Position numbers and translations under genes: made by a program. Of a stretch of DNA of 38,209 bases, positions 21,803-30,229 are shown piece by piece. How positions within the stretch are numbered: position 1 is the stretch's first letter; each line of letters begins with the position of its first letter. The notes under the pieces are model-generated. The model did not search any database and was not told where the DNA came from. It saw nothing but the letters and a program-made list of their open reading frames with translations. Origin of the DNA: Faecalibacterium gallinarum (GTDB lineage: Bacteria > Bacillota > Clostridia > Oscillospirales > Ruminococcaceae); assembly GCF_022180365.1 (NCBI RefSeq), contig NZ_BQKV01000066.1, positions 1 to 38,209 on the forward strand. Direction: 5' to 3'.

Positions 21803-24385
21803 TCAGGATTCCTGCTGGACCAGGCGGCGGATCTCCCGCTCCACCTCGTCCACTTCCTCCCGGAACATTCGGGCCGAGAGCCGCATGGCCCCATGGCCCA
21901 GGATGATCAGCTGCTCCATGCCATCCGAGGTGGCCACCCGGACCCGGCGCTCCTTGCCGATCTCATGGGTGACCCGCTCGATGTACATATCCGCCGTCTC
22001 GGCCTCCCGGGTGTAGACCACATGAATGTTGTGGTACTGTTCCACCACTCCCGGGCTGCCCGGCACCCGATAGGCGTCAAAAACCAGAATCAGCACGCAT
22101 TTTTTGAACCCCTGATAGTTGCAGAGGATGTCCATCAGCTTTTTTCGGGCAGATTCCAGGTTTTCAGCGGCCAGAGCTTTCAGCTCGTCCCAGGCAAAGA
22201 TAATGTTGTAGCCGTCCACCAGCAGGTATTCGGGTTTAATCTCCCACTGCTGGGCGTCGAAGTCGGGCCGCTCCTTTTTCACCGGGCGGAGGGCGGCCAT
22301 GGGATCCCGTTTGATGGGCCCATAGGTCCGCTCAAAAATCTTCATCAGTTCGGCGTCCTCTTCCAGGGTGGCCCGGTAGGCCGCCGCACGGCTGGCCTGG
22401 GGCCGGGCCGGAGCCTCGGCCTCGGGGCGCTGGGCCCGGCCATAGCCGCTGTCCACGTGCATATATTCCCGCACCTTGTCCCAGGAGACCACAAACCCCG
22501 CCCCGTGGGCGCAGAACACCGAGTCCGGGGTGTTGTCCAGATCCCGCTGGGGCTCGTACTCCGCCGCAGCGATCACCTCCTCGGCGTTGTGGCAGGGGCG
22601 GTACCCCTCCAGCGCCAGGGCCATCCGGCCCCGGCCGTGGGTATAGCCCGCCACTTCCACCGGGTAACCCCGGAGGGTGGAGACGGGGGCCACTCCTTCC
22701 AGAACGGCCAGTTCCCCCTCCGCCCCCGGCGGGTCGAAACTGCCCTCCGCCCGCTGAATGTCGTTCATGGCCCGGCCCAGATTCTCAGCCGGGAGCACCA
22801 GCCGGAACCGGTACCAGGGCTCCAGCAGAATACTCTTGGTCAGCATCAGGCCCTGGCGCACCGCCCGGTAAGTCGCCTGGCGGAAGTCGCCCCCCTCGGT
22901 GTGCTTGAGGTGGGCCCGCCCTGCAATGAGGGTGATTTTTACGTCGGTCAGGGGCGCGCCGGTGAGGACCCCCAGATGCTGCTTTTCTTCCAGGTGGGTG
23001 AGAACCAGCCGCTGCCAGTTCCTATCCAGCACCTCCTCCCGGCAGTCGGTGTCAAACTGCATCCCACTGCCCCGGGGCAGCGGTTCCAGTTTCAGATGCA
23101 CTTCGGCGTAGTGGCGGAGGGGCTCGTAATGGCCCACGCCCTCCACCGGCTGGGTGATGGTTTCCTTATATAAGATACCGCCCTGGCCGAACTCCACCGA
23201 AAGGTTAAACCGCCGTTCCAGCAGGCTCTTGAGGATTTCCAGCTGGATCTCTCCCATGAGCTGGACGTGGATCTGCCCCAGGGCCTCGTTCCAGACCACA
23301 TGGAGCTGGGGTTCCTCTTCTTCCAGCCGGTGGAGGGCCGCCAAAGCCGCGTGGACGTCCGCCCCCTCGGGGAGCAGCACCTGATAATTCAGCACCGGCT
23401 CCAACACCGGCAGTTCGCTGTCCCGCTCGGCCCCCAGCCCCTCGCCGGGCCAGCTCTTGGTCAGGCCGGTGACGGCGCAGACCCCGCCGGGGCCCACTTC
23501 CTCCGCCAGGGTATACTTGGCCCCGGAGTAGAGCCGGAGCTGGTTTGCCTTTTCGGCCCAGGGCTCTCCCCCGGCCTCGCCGGTGAGAAGGGCTTTCACC
23601 TTCAGGGTGCCGCCGGTCACCCGAAGCCAGGTCAGCCGGGCCCCCTGGTCGTCCTGGGAGATCTTGAACACCTTGGCGCCAAAAGCCTCCCGGGCCGGGG
23701 CCGGGCGGGTGTAGTCTTCCAGCCCCGCCAGAAACGCGTCCACCCCTTCCAGCTTAAGGGCCGAGCCGAACCAGCAGGGGAACACATGCCGCCGGGCGAT
23801 GGCGGTGACAATCTCCTCCCGGCCGATTTCCCCCTGTTCCAGGTAGCAGACCATCAGGTGCTCGTCGCAGAGGGCCAGTGCCTCGTCCCGGGCAGCAGGG
23901 CTAGCGCCGAAATCCACAAACCCCTCCCCCAGGCTCCGGCTCAGCCGGGCCAGCAGAGACTCTTTGCCCTCGTTGGGCAGGTCCATCTTATTAATAAATA
24001 AAAAGGTAGGGATATGATACCGCCGCAGCAAACGCCAGAGGGTTTCGGTGTGGCTCTGGACCCCGTCTGTCCCGCTGATAACCAGGATGGCATAGTCCAG
24101 CACCTGCAAGGTCCGCTCCATCTCGGTGGAAAAATCCACATGCCCCGGGGTGTCCAGCAGGGTGACCCGGGTGTCCCCCTGGTCAAAGATCGCCTGCTTG
24201 GAAAAAATCGTGATGCCCCGGCTCCGCTCCAGGCTGTCGGTGTCCAGGAACGCGTCCTGGTGATCCACCCGGCCCAGACGCCGGATGCTGCCCGCCCGGT
24301 AGAGCAGGGCCTCGGACAGGGTGGTTTTGCCCGAGTCCACATGGGCCAGTACCCCCACCACCAGCTGTTTTTTCTTCTGTTCCAT
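21803..24385 (-). CDS. EF-G/TetM-like translation GTPase fused to a Rae1/YacP-type NYN endoribonuclease
   Basis: An 860-residue two-part protein. Residues 1 to about 650 are an EF-G-like GTPase of the Tet(M) ribosomal-protection type: P-loop AHVDSGKTT (14-22), switch I RGITI (56-60), DTPGH (78-82), NKMD (132-135), then domains II-V (for example SILLEPWYRF and GYTHGRGRMALALEGY). The domain IV tip, SPVSTP in Tet(M), reads HLKHTEGG here, so tetracycline protection is not indicated. Residues about 718-860 are a NYN nuclease closely like B. subtilis Rae1: LLVDGYNII (Asp724), VFDAYRV, ETADMYIERV, RVATSDGMEQ and GAMRLSAR. Rae1 cuts mRNA in the ribosomal A site. A charged linker (about 670-715) joins them. 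It is the second gene of a leftward cluster. Confidence 0.88.
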   Translation of the reverse strand: MEQKKKQLVVGVLAHVDSGKTTLSEALLYRAGSIRRLGRVDHQDAFLDTDSLERSRGITIFSKQAIFDQGDTRVTLLDTPGHVDFSTEMERTLQVLDYAILVISGTDGVQSHTETLWRLLRRYHIPTFLFINKMDLPNEGKESLLARLSRSLGEGFVDFGASPAARDEALALCDEHLMVCYLEQGEIGREEIVTAIARRHVFPCWFGSALKLEGVDAFLAGLEDYTRPAPAREAFGAKVFKISQDDQGARLTWLRVTGGTLKVKALLTGEAGGEPWAEKANQLRLYSGAKYTLAEEVGPGGVCAVTGLTKSWPGEGLGAERDSELPVLEPVLNYQVLLPEGADVHAALAALHRLEEEEPQLHVVWNEALGQIHVQLMGEIQLEILKSLLERRFNLSVEFGQGGILYKETITQPVEGVGHYEPLRHYAEVHLKLEPLPRGSGMQFDTDCREEVLDRNWQRLVLTHLEEKQHLGVLTGAPLTDVKITLIAGRAHLKHTEGGDFRQATYRAVRQGLMLTKSILLEPWYRFRLVLPAENLGRAMNDIQRAEGSFDPPGAEGELAVLEGVAPVSTLRGYPVEVAGYTHGRGRMALALEGYRPCHNAEEVIAAAEYEPQRDLDNTPDSVFCAHGAGFVVSWDKVREYMHVDSGYGRAQRPEAEAPARPQASRAAAYRATLEEDAELMKIFERTYGPIKRDPMAALRPVKKERPDFDAQQWEIKPEYLLVDGYNIIFAWDELKALAAENLESARKKLMDILCNYQGFKKCVLILVFDAYRVPGSPGVVEQYHNIHVVYTREAETADMYIERVTHEIGKERRVRVATSDGMEQLIILGHGAMRLSARMFREEVDEVEREIRRLVQQES

Positions 24386-24401
24386 CTCCAGCGCGGCCCC
24401 C

Positions 24402-24812
24402 TTACAGCAGCAGCCCCGCCGCCACCAGGGGCAGGCCCAGGATCAGACAGGAAATCATGCTGCAAAAGACCCGCTCCAGGGGTTCCAGCTCCTCAAAAGA
24501 GACGATCTTCTCGTCGGCGTAGTCCACAATGGACCGGGTGGCGTGGCGTTTTTTCTTTTCGCCCTCTGCTTTGAAGCGGTCCGGGAAGAAGGGCAGCCGT
24601 ATCCCATCCAGTTGGAGATAATCCATCCAGGCCCAGCCCAGCATCAGCGCCCCACAGAAAAAGCCCGGCGCCTGCCACAGGCTGAAATGTCCGTCGCTGA
24701 GAAACTGCTCCCACAGCAGGCAGAGCACCGCGATCACCGAGGCCCGGGTTATGGTTTTATATAAAATCGGGCGGAACATATATGACTTATACATCGAAAA
24801 AAGCTTTTTCAT
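24402..24812 (-). CDS. Small membrane protein of unknown function
   Basis: I do not recognise this 136-residue protein. It has hydrophobic segments at about residues 22-38 (SVIAVLCLLWEQF), 48-64 (APGFFCGALMLGWAWMD) and 116-136 (FCSMISCLILGLPLVAAGLLL), with a charged loop between (PDRFKAEGEKKKRHATRS, and the acidic DYADEKIVSFEELEPLE). The basic N-terminus and loop lie on the presumed cytoplasmic side. ATG at 24812 after AAGGGGA. It is the first gene of the leftward cluster, 16 bases before the GTPase-nuclease gene, so a joint role (for example membrane tethering or regulation) is possible but unproved. Confidence 0.75.
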   Translation of the reverse strand: MKKLFSMYKSYMFRPILYKTITRASVIAVLCLLWEQFLSDGHFSLWQAPGFFCGALMLGWAWMDYLQLDGIRLPFFPDRFKAEGEKKKRHATRSIVDYADEKIVSFEELEPLERVFCSMISCLILGLPLVAAGLLL

Positions 24813-24867
24813 TTCGTTTTCCCCTTACATTCACGGCGCAGGCTTTCCGGCGCGCATTGATGCTTGT

Positions 24868-24910
24868 ATTGTAGCATGTTTTACCCCAAAAAGATAGCTG
24901 TCCTTATCTT
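24868..24910 (-). promoter_or_regulatory. Promoter region of the GTPase-nuclease cluster with an inverted repeat at -35
   Basis: On the minus strand TACAAT (24868-24873) is a good -10. The -35 position (24891-24896) reads TATCTT, a poor match. It is one arm of the inverted repeat AAGATA (24891-24896) / TATCTT (24905-24910). The position suggests a regulator site at -35. The rest of the 466-base gap to oppA holds a GC-palindrome (CCCGGCGCCGGG, about 24948-24959), AT-rich sequence and the opp leader elements listed separately. Confidence 0.45.
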
Positions 24911-25067
24911 GAATACACTTTATTTGGCATTTGGGGGATTTTCCGGCCCGGCGCCGGGGCGGTCAGAGGTGCAGCGGTTTCTCCCTGCGCCACTTTAAAT
25001 TCAAAAAAAATTCATCTTTTTCGACCTGCGGACTTGATTTTTTTCAACAAAAAGGCACTTGTTTCCA

Positions 25068-25096
25068 TTGACATCCTTAAGTCACGATGGTACAAT
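25068..25096 (+). promoter_or_regulatory. Consensus sigma-A promoter of the opp operon
   Basis: A perfect TTGACA (25068-25073), a 17-base spacer and TACAAT (25091-25096): the strongest promoter in the window. Transcription would begin near 25103, leaving a leader of about 175 bases. Confidence 0.9.
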
Positions 25097-25114
25097 ATTA
25101 AGCGTGTTAAGGAT

Positions 25115-25165
25115 TCTGTGGTGGGGCACAGATACAGACCATGGTGTCTGTATTCGTGCCTTTTT
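25115..25165 (+). terminator. Leader terminator of the opp operon with a competing hairpin (possible attenuator)
   Basis: GGCAC (25125-25129) and ATACAGAC (25132-25139) pair with GTCTGTAT (25146-25153) and GTGCC (25156-25160), followed by TTTTTGTATT: a typical terminator about 60 bases into the leader. An alternative hairpin, TCTGTG (25115-25120) / CACAGA (25127-25132), uses the base of the terminator's 5' arm, so the two shapes exclude each other in part. This looks like an attenuator, though no known riboswitch or T-box consensus is recognised. Confidence 0.7.
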
Positions 25166-25204
25166 GTATTCGCTGGCAAAACAGTGCATCTTGGGGGCTC
25201 CTCA

Positions 25205-25233
25205 TTGCAGAAACGGAACCGGGATTGTATATC
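25205..25233 (+). promoter_or_regulatory. Possible second promoter before oppA
   Basis: TTGCAG (25205-25210), 17 bases, TATATC (25228-25233). It lies after the leader terminator and could give terminator-independent opp transcription. Weaker than the upstream promoter. Confidence 0.4.
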
Positions 25234-25278
25234 ACGCTCCTGTCCGTGGCACATATAAAAATAGGGAGGATACACATT

Positions 25279-27279
25279 ATGAGCAACTTTGAATCTCGCA
25301 TGATTGACCGCCGCTCCTTTCTGAAGGCTGCCGGTGTCGTCAGCGCTGCCGGCATCCTGGCCGCCTGCGGCGATAAGTCTGGCAGCACCTCCGGCGCTGC
25401 TTCCGGCGCAACCGGTTCTGTGGTTGACAACGGCGGCGATCCCATCCAGAACCTGGTCACCTGGGAGCTGTCCCTGCGTGAGATCCAGACTTGGAACGTC
25501 CTGTACAGCCAGAACGCTGCCGACCTGAACGTCCTGTGCAACTGCGTCAACGGCCTGGTCACCAACAACATCTACGGCCAGTTCGTCCCCGATGTTGCCA
25601 CCGAGTGGAGCCAGAACGAGGACGCCACCGTCTGGACCTTCAATCTGCGTGACGACGTGACCTGGAGCGATGTCAACGGCGAGGTCAAGGCCAACCTGAC
25701 CAGCCAGGACTTCCTGGTCGGTCTGGAGTGGGTCCTGAACGCCAAGAAGAACGAGAACATGAACACCTCCATGCCCAACAACTACATTGTTGGCGCCAAG
25801 GAGTACAACGATTACACCAACTCTCTGGACGCAGAGGAAGCCAAGGCCCTGACCTATGAGGACATGCTGGCCCACGGCGTCGGCATCGAGGCTCCGGACG
25901 ACTATACTGTCGTTTATCACTGCACCGTCTCCTGCCCCTACTTCCACACTGTCGCTTCCGGCGCTTGCCTGTTCCCCGCCCCCAAGGCTCTGATCGACGA
26001 GCTGGGCGTTGACGGCTTCCTGGGCCTGGACAACACCACCATGTGGTACACCGGCCCCTATCTGGTCAACGAGTATATCCAGAACAACAGCAAGGTCTTC
26101 GTCCCCAACCCCAACTACTTCAACGCTGCCAACGAGGCTCGCTTTGAGTCGGTCACCGTCCGCATCATCGACGACCTGAACGTTGGCTTCCAGCTGTACG
26201 ACGCCGGCGAAGTGGACGAGATGGATCTGGCCGAGGCTCCTGCTTCCACCATTCTGAGCGACCCCAACCACAAGTACTACAACAACGTGGTTGAGTCCAC
26301 CCCCAAGAAGTACAGCTATCAGTACCACCTGTGCTTCAACCGCATGAACGAGGACGGCACCCCCGACGAGAACTGGAACAAGGCCGTCGCCAACACCAAG
26401 TTCCGTCAGTGCCTGATGTACGGCCTGGATCTGCTGGACTCCTTCAAGCGCGTCAACCAGCTGAAGCCCCTGGATCTGGAGAACCTGTGCTACACCATGA
26501 AGGGCCTGTGCGCCTTCTCCGATGGCCGCGACTACACCGACCGCGTCATCGAGCTGCTGGGCTACCCCAAGTCTGACGGCCAGAAGCTGCGCCGCCTGAA
26601 GGACATCACCCAGCTGAAGAAGGAGTGCATGGAGGAGCTGAGCGCCATCGGCGTCACCTTCCCCGTCACCCTGTACCACTATGTCAAGGCTGGTTCTTCC
26701 ACCGACGGCATGCTGGTTATGCAGCAGATCTTCAAGGATTGCCTGGGCGACGACTTCGTCAAGTTTGACTGGCTGAACTGGATTTCCTCCATGGATCAGG
26801 AGATCCGCCAGCCCCACCTGGCTTGCTGGTACGGCGTCGGCTGGGGCGCCGACTACGCCGACATCTCCAACTTCCTGGGCCAGGAGATCCTGCACGACGA
26901 AAACGCCTACTACGCACACGAGTACTCCTATATTGCCGAGGTTGCTGAGGATCCCAAGGATTACCAGAAGGAGCTGCTGGAGCAGTACGAGGAGTTCACC
27001 CGCCTGTACAACGAGGCCAACGCCATCGTCGACGACACCGATGCCCGTTACGAGGCTTTCGCCAAGGCCGAGGCTTACTTCCTGGAGAATGTGCTCTGCA
27101 TGCCCAACTACTACGAGATCGGCCTGCAGCTGACCCACGTCAACCTGTACTCCAAGATCAACACCCTGTGCGGCATTGCGGCCTACAAATATACCAACTG
27201 GGAGACCTCCACGGAAGCCTATACCGCGGATGACTTCGCTGCCTTCGCCGAGGCTTACGAGGCGAGCAAGGGTGTTTGA
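25279..27279 (+). CDS. oppA: Peptide ABC transporter substrate-binding lipoprotein
   Basis: A 666-residue SBP of family 5 (OppA/DppA type) that binds oligopeptides outside the membrane and delivers them to the permease. The signal ends in the lipobox ILAAC (Cys30), and DRRSFLKAAG is a Tat motif, suggesting export of a folded lipoprotein. A Ser/Thr/Gly-rich linker follows. The mature protein carries SBP_bac_5 features such as the FNLRDDVTWSDVNGE strand pair and DFLVGLEWVLNA. AGGGAGGAT precedes the ATG at 25279; the frame stays open upstream but lies in the leader. Its TGA overlaps the oppB ATG (TGATG). The preferred peptide length cannot be told. Confidence 0.93.
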   Translation: MSNFESRMIDRRSFLKAAGVVSAAGILAACGDKSGSTSGAASGATGSVVDNGGDPIQNLVTWELSLREIQTWNVLYSQNAADLNVLCNCVNGLVTNNIYGQFVPDVATEWSQNEDATVWTFNLRDDVTWSDVNGEVKANLTSQDFLVGLEWVLNAKKNENMNTSMPNNYIVGAKEYNDYTNSLDAEEAKALTYEDMLAHGVGIEAPDDYTVVYHCTVSCPYFHTVASGACLFPAPKALIDELGVDGFLGLDNTTMWYTGPYLVNEYIQNNSKVFVPNPNYFNAANEARFESVTVRIIDDLNVGFQLYDAGEVDEMDLAEAPASTILSDPNHKYYNNVVESTPKKYSYQYHLCFNRMNEDGTPDENWNKAVANTKFRQCLMYGLDLLDSFKRVNQLKPLDLENLCYTMKGLCAFSDGRDYTDRVIELLGYPKSDGQKLRRLKDITQLKKECMEELSAIGVTFPVTLYHYVKAGSSTDGMLVMQQIFKDCLGDDFVKFDWLNWISSMDQEIRQPHLACWYGVGWGADYADISNFLGQEILHDENAYYAHEYSYIAEVAEDPKDYQKELLEQYEEFTRLYNEANAIVDDTDARYEAFAKAEAYFLENVLCMPNYYEIGLQLTHVNLYSKINTLCGIAAYKYTNWETSTEAYTADDFAAFAEAYEASKGV

Positions 27280-28229
27280 TGTTTAAATACACCGTCAAGC
27301 GGCTGCTTCAGTCGCTGATTACCATCCTGCTTGCTGTCACCGTCGTCTTCCTGTTGTTGCGTATGCTGCCCACGGACTACTACTTCACTGAAGATCAGCT
27401 GATGAAGTTCACCCCTGAGCAGAAGAACTCCATTCTGGAAGCCGCCGGTCTTCTGGACCCCGTTGGGGAGCAGCTTGTCCGCTTTTATGGGCAGATTCTT
27501 CACCTGGACTTCGGTACCTCGCGGAGAATTCAGAGCGGTATTGCTGTGACCAAGGTAATCGGCAGCAAATTCGGCGTTTCGATGCGTCTGGGCGTGATCT
27601 CTCTGGCGATCTCGCTGTTCCTGGGTGTCATCCTTGGCATCCTGCAGACTGTGTTCAAGGACCGGGTTATCGACCACTTCGGTACCGCCTATACGGTCTT
27701 TGTCAACGCAGTTCCTGCACTGGTATCTTATTCACTTGTGCTGGTGTTTGGCTCAAAAGTATTGGGTCTGCCGGCACTGTATTCCACCCGCAACGTCACG
27801 ATGTCCAGCATTCTGCCCATCGCTTGTCTGTCGCTGGCTTCCATCGCTGGTTATGCGCTCTGGACCCGCCGCTATATGGTGGATGAGTTAACCCGCGACT
27901 ATATCAAGCTGGCCAAGATCAAGGGCCTGAACACCCGCCAGATCATGCTGAAGCATGTTCTGCGGAACGCCATGGTCCCGATGGTGCAGTATATCCCGGC
28001 GTCCTTCCTGCTGACCATCGGCGGCTCGCTGCTGGTGGAGCGGTTCTTCTCGGTGCCCGGCATGGGCCCCCTGCTGACTGACGCCATCAACCGGTATGAC
28101 GTGAACGTGGTCCAGACCCTGGTCATGTTCTACGCTGCGCTGGGTATTGTCGGCGTCTTCCTGGGCGACGTGCTGATGATGCTGGTCGACCCGCGCATCA
28201 CTCTGACCGAGAAGGGAGGCACGCGCTGA
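27279..28229 (+). CDS. oppB: Peptide ABC transporter permease, OppB type
   Basis: A 316-residue inner-membrane subunit that forms half of the translocation pore. It begins with MFKYTVKRLLQSLITILLAV, the usual OppB/DppB first helix, and has five or six membrane helices. The EAA loop that docks on the ATPase is DYIKLAKIKGLNTRQIMLKH, followed by NAMVPM. The long first periplasmic loop contains the conserved GLDxPxxxQ-like GLLDPVGEQ. The ATG overlaps the oppA stop, and its own TGA overlaps the oppC ATG (ATGA), so all are translationally coupled. The ATG at 27279 is preferred over a TTG one codon earlier. Confidence 0.93.
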   Translation: MFKYTVKRLLQSLITILLAVTVVFLLLRMLPTDYYFTEDQLMKFTPEQKNSILEAAGLLDPVGEQLVRFYGQILHLDFGTSRRIQSGIAVTKVIGSKFGVSMRLGVISLAISLFLGVILGILQTVFKDRVIDHFGTAYTVFVNAVPALVSYSLVLVFGSKVLGLPALYSTRNVTMSSILPIACLSLASIAGYALWTRRYMVDELTRDYIKLAKIKGLNTRQIMLKHVLRNAMVPMVQYIPASFLLTIGGSLLVERFFSVPGMGPLLTDAINRYDVNVVQTLVMFYAALGIVGVFLGDVLMMLVDPRITLTEKGGTR

Positions 28230-29170
28230 TGGCAAAAGCATCGGATTTTGAGGGCAAGAACCCGGACGAACTGTTTTACGTCGTGGAGTATTCGCCCGAG
28301 GAAGCAGAGAAAACCGGTTACTCCAACTACTCTTACTGGGGTTCGGTGTTCCACAACTTCCTGAAAAAGAAGAGCGCTGTCTTCTGTGCACTGCTTTTTC
28401 TCTTTCTGGTTATTTTCACCTTCGTTGCGCTGGCCATTGGAAAATATGACTACGCAACGCTGGTGGTTGACCAGAACAACAAATTTATTTCGCCGAACAG
28501 CGAGTACTGGTTCGGCACAGACAACATTGGCCGTGACTACTGGTGCCAGGTCTGGTTCGCTGCTCAGACTTCGATCCGTCTGGCACTGGTGGTCGCCCTC
28601 GGCGAGGGCATTGTCGGCATCATCATTGGTCTGATCTGGGGTTATGTCCGCAGCCTGGACCGCTTCTTCACGGAGCTGTACAACCTGATCAACAATATCC
28701 CCATCATCATCTATATGACCCTGATTGCCCTCATGATCGGCCAGAGTTTCACCATCATGGCCATCTCGCTGATCGCTACCGGCTGGCTGAACATGGCTCG
28801 TGGCGTCCGCAACATGGTGTTCATGTATCGTGACCGGGAGTACAACCTGGCCTCCCGCTGCCTGGGCACCCCGCTGTGGCGTGTTCTGACCAAGAACATC
28901 CTGCCCTATCTGGTGTCGGTCATCATCCTCCGGCTCGCACTGAGTATCCCCTCTACCATTGGTTTGGAGTCTACTCTGTCTTACCTGGGCCTGGGCCTGG
29001 ATGACCGGACCCCGTCTCTGGGTGTTCTGCTGCGCAACGCCCGGCTGTTCTTCCTGGATTATCCGTATCTGCTGATCTTCCCTGCCGTAATCGTGTCCAT
29101 CATCTCGGTCACCTTCTATATCTGTGGCAACGCATTCTCGGATGCAGCAGACCCGCGCAATCACGTTTAA
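28229..29170 (+). CDS. oppC: Peptide ABC transporter permease, OppC type
   Basis: A 313-residue membrane subunit, partner of OppB. It has an N-terminal cytoplasmic segment of about 45 residues, a first helix (VFCALLFLFLVIFTFVALAI), the OppC-type FGTDNIGRDYW segment in the first outer loop, then five more helices. The EAA loop is EYNLASRCLGTPLWRVLTKN followed by ILPYL. Near the C-terminus is the usual LSYLGLGLDDRTPSLGVLL. Its start shares ATGA with the oppB stop at 28227-28230. The ATPase gene oppD starts 18 bases after its stop. Confidence 0.93.
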   Translation: MAKASDFEGKNPDELFYVVEYSPEEAEKTGYSNYSYWGSVFHNFLKKKSAVFCALLFLFLVIFTFVALAIGKYDYATLVVDQNNKFISPNSEYWFGTDNIGRDYWCQVWFAAQTSIRLALVVALGEGIVGIIIGLIWGYVRSLDRFFTELYNLINNIPIIIYMTLIALMIGQSFTIMAISLIATGWLNMARGVRNMVFMYRDREYNLASRCLGTPLWRVLTKNILPYLVSVIILRLALSIPSTIGLESTLSYLGLGLDDRTPSLGVLLRNARLFFLDYPYLLIFPAVIVSIISVTFYICGNAFSDAADPRNHV

Positions 29171-29188
29171 AGATGGGAGAGAGAAAGA

Positions 29189-30229
29189 ATGGAAAAAAAA
29201 TCGATTATCTCTGCCCGTGACGTGGAGATCCAGTTCAGCCTGCGCGGCCGGACGCTGAAAGCCATCCGCAAATGCTCCCTTGACCTGTACGAGGGCGAGA
29301 CCCTGGCCATCGTGGGCGAGTCCGGCTCCGGCAAATCGGTCTTTACCAAGACCTTTGTGGGTATGCTGGACGCCAACGGCAAGATCACCAACGGCTCGAT
29401 TATGTTCAACGGCGAGGATCTGGCCAAGTACAACGAAAAGCAGTGGCTCAAGATCCGCGGCAAAAAGATCTCGATGGTCATGCAGGACCCGATGACCAGC
29501 CTGAACCCGCTGAAGAAAATCGGCAAGCAGATCCAGGAGAGCATTGAGCTGCACCAGGGTCTGAAGGGTGAGGCCGCCAAGAAGGCCGCCATCGAGATGC
29601 TGGGCAAGGTCGGCATCCCCGACCCCGAGCGCCGGTACGATCAGTACCCCCACGAGTTTTCGGGCGGCATGCGGCAGCGCGTGGTGATCGCCATCGCAGC
29701 TGCCTGCAAGCCCCAGGTGCTGATCTGTGACGAGCCCACCACCGCGCTGGACGTGACCATCCAGGCCCAGATCCTTCAGCTGATCCGCGATCTACAGAAG
29801 GAACAGGGCATGTCGGTCATCTATATCACCCACGACCTGGGCGTCGTGGCCAACGTGGCCGACCGTGTGGCCGTCATGTATGCAGGCCAGATTGTGGAGT
29901 ACGGCACCGTAGAGGATATCTTCTACGACGCATGGCACCCCTACACCTGGGCTCTGCTCCAGGCGCTGCCCCAGCTGGGCGTCAAGGGTGAGGCCCTGCC
30001 CACCATCGACGGCACCCCGCCGAACCTGTTCAACGAGATCAAAGGCGACGCCTTTGCACCCCGCAACAAGATGGCTCTGGCCATCGATTTCGTCAAGGAG
30101 CCGCCTTTCTTCCAGGTGTCGGAGACCCACGCGGCCAAAACCTGGTATCTGGACCCCCGGGCGCCCAAGGTAGAGCAGCCCCACTCGATCCAGAACCTGC
30201 GCAAGAAAATGGAGGCTGCCCATGGCTGA
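29189..30229 (+). CDS. oppD: Peptide ABC transporter ATP-binding protein, OppD type
   Basis: A 346-residue ATPase that powers the importer. Walker A is GESGSGKS (43-50), the ABC signature SGGMRQR begins at Ser158, Walker B is [12 protein letters not shown] and the H-loop is TTHDLG (here ITHDLGVV). After the ATPase core is the oligopeptide-transporter C-terminal extension ([19 protein letters not shown]), but the iron-sulfur cysteine cluster seen in some OppD/OppF is not present. AGGGAG is weak here; GGGAGAGAAAGA precedes the ATG. Its last codons overlap oppF by 8 bases. Confidence 0.93.
   Translation: MEKKSIISARDVEIQFSLRGRTLKAIRKCSLDLYEGETLAIVGESGSGKSVFTKTFVGMLDANGKITNGSIMFNGEDLAKYNEKQWLKIRGKKISMVMQDPMTSLNPLKKIGKQIQESIELHQGLKGEAAKKAAIEMLGKVGIPDPERRYDQYPHEFSGGMRQRVVIAIAAACKPQVLICDEPTTALDVTIQAQILQLIRDLQKEQGMSVIYITHDLGVVANVADRVAVMYAGQIVEYGTVEDIFYDAWHPYTWALLQALPQLGVKGEALPTIDGTPPNLFNEIKGDAFAPRNKMALAIDFVKEPPFFQVSETHAAKTWYLDPRAPKVEQPHSIQNLRKKMEAAHG

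Noticed and set aside
21803-24385. Tetracycline-resistance gene of the tet(M) class
   Set aside because: The GTPase core is similar, but the domain IV SPVSTP loop is replaced and a NYN nuclease is fused at the C-terminus, so a resistance role is not supported.
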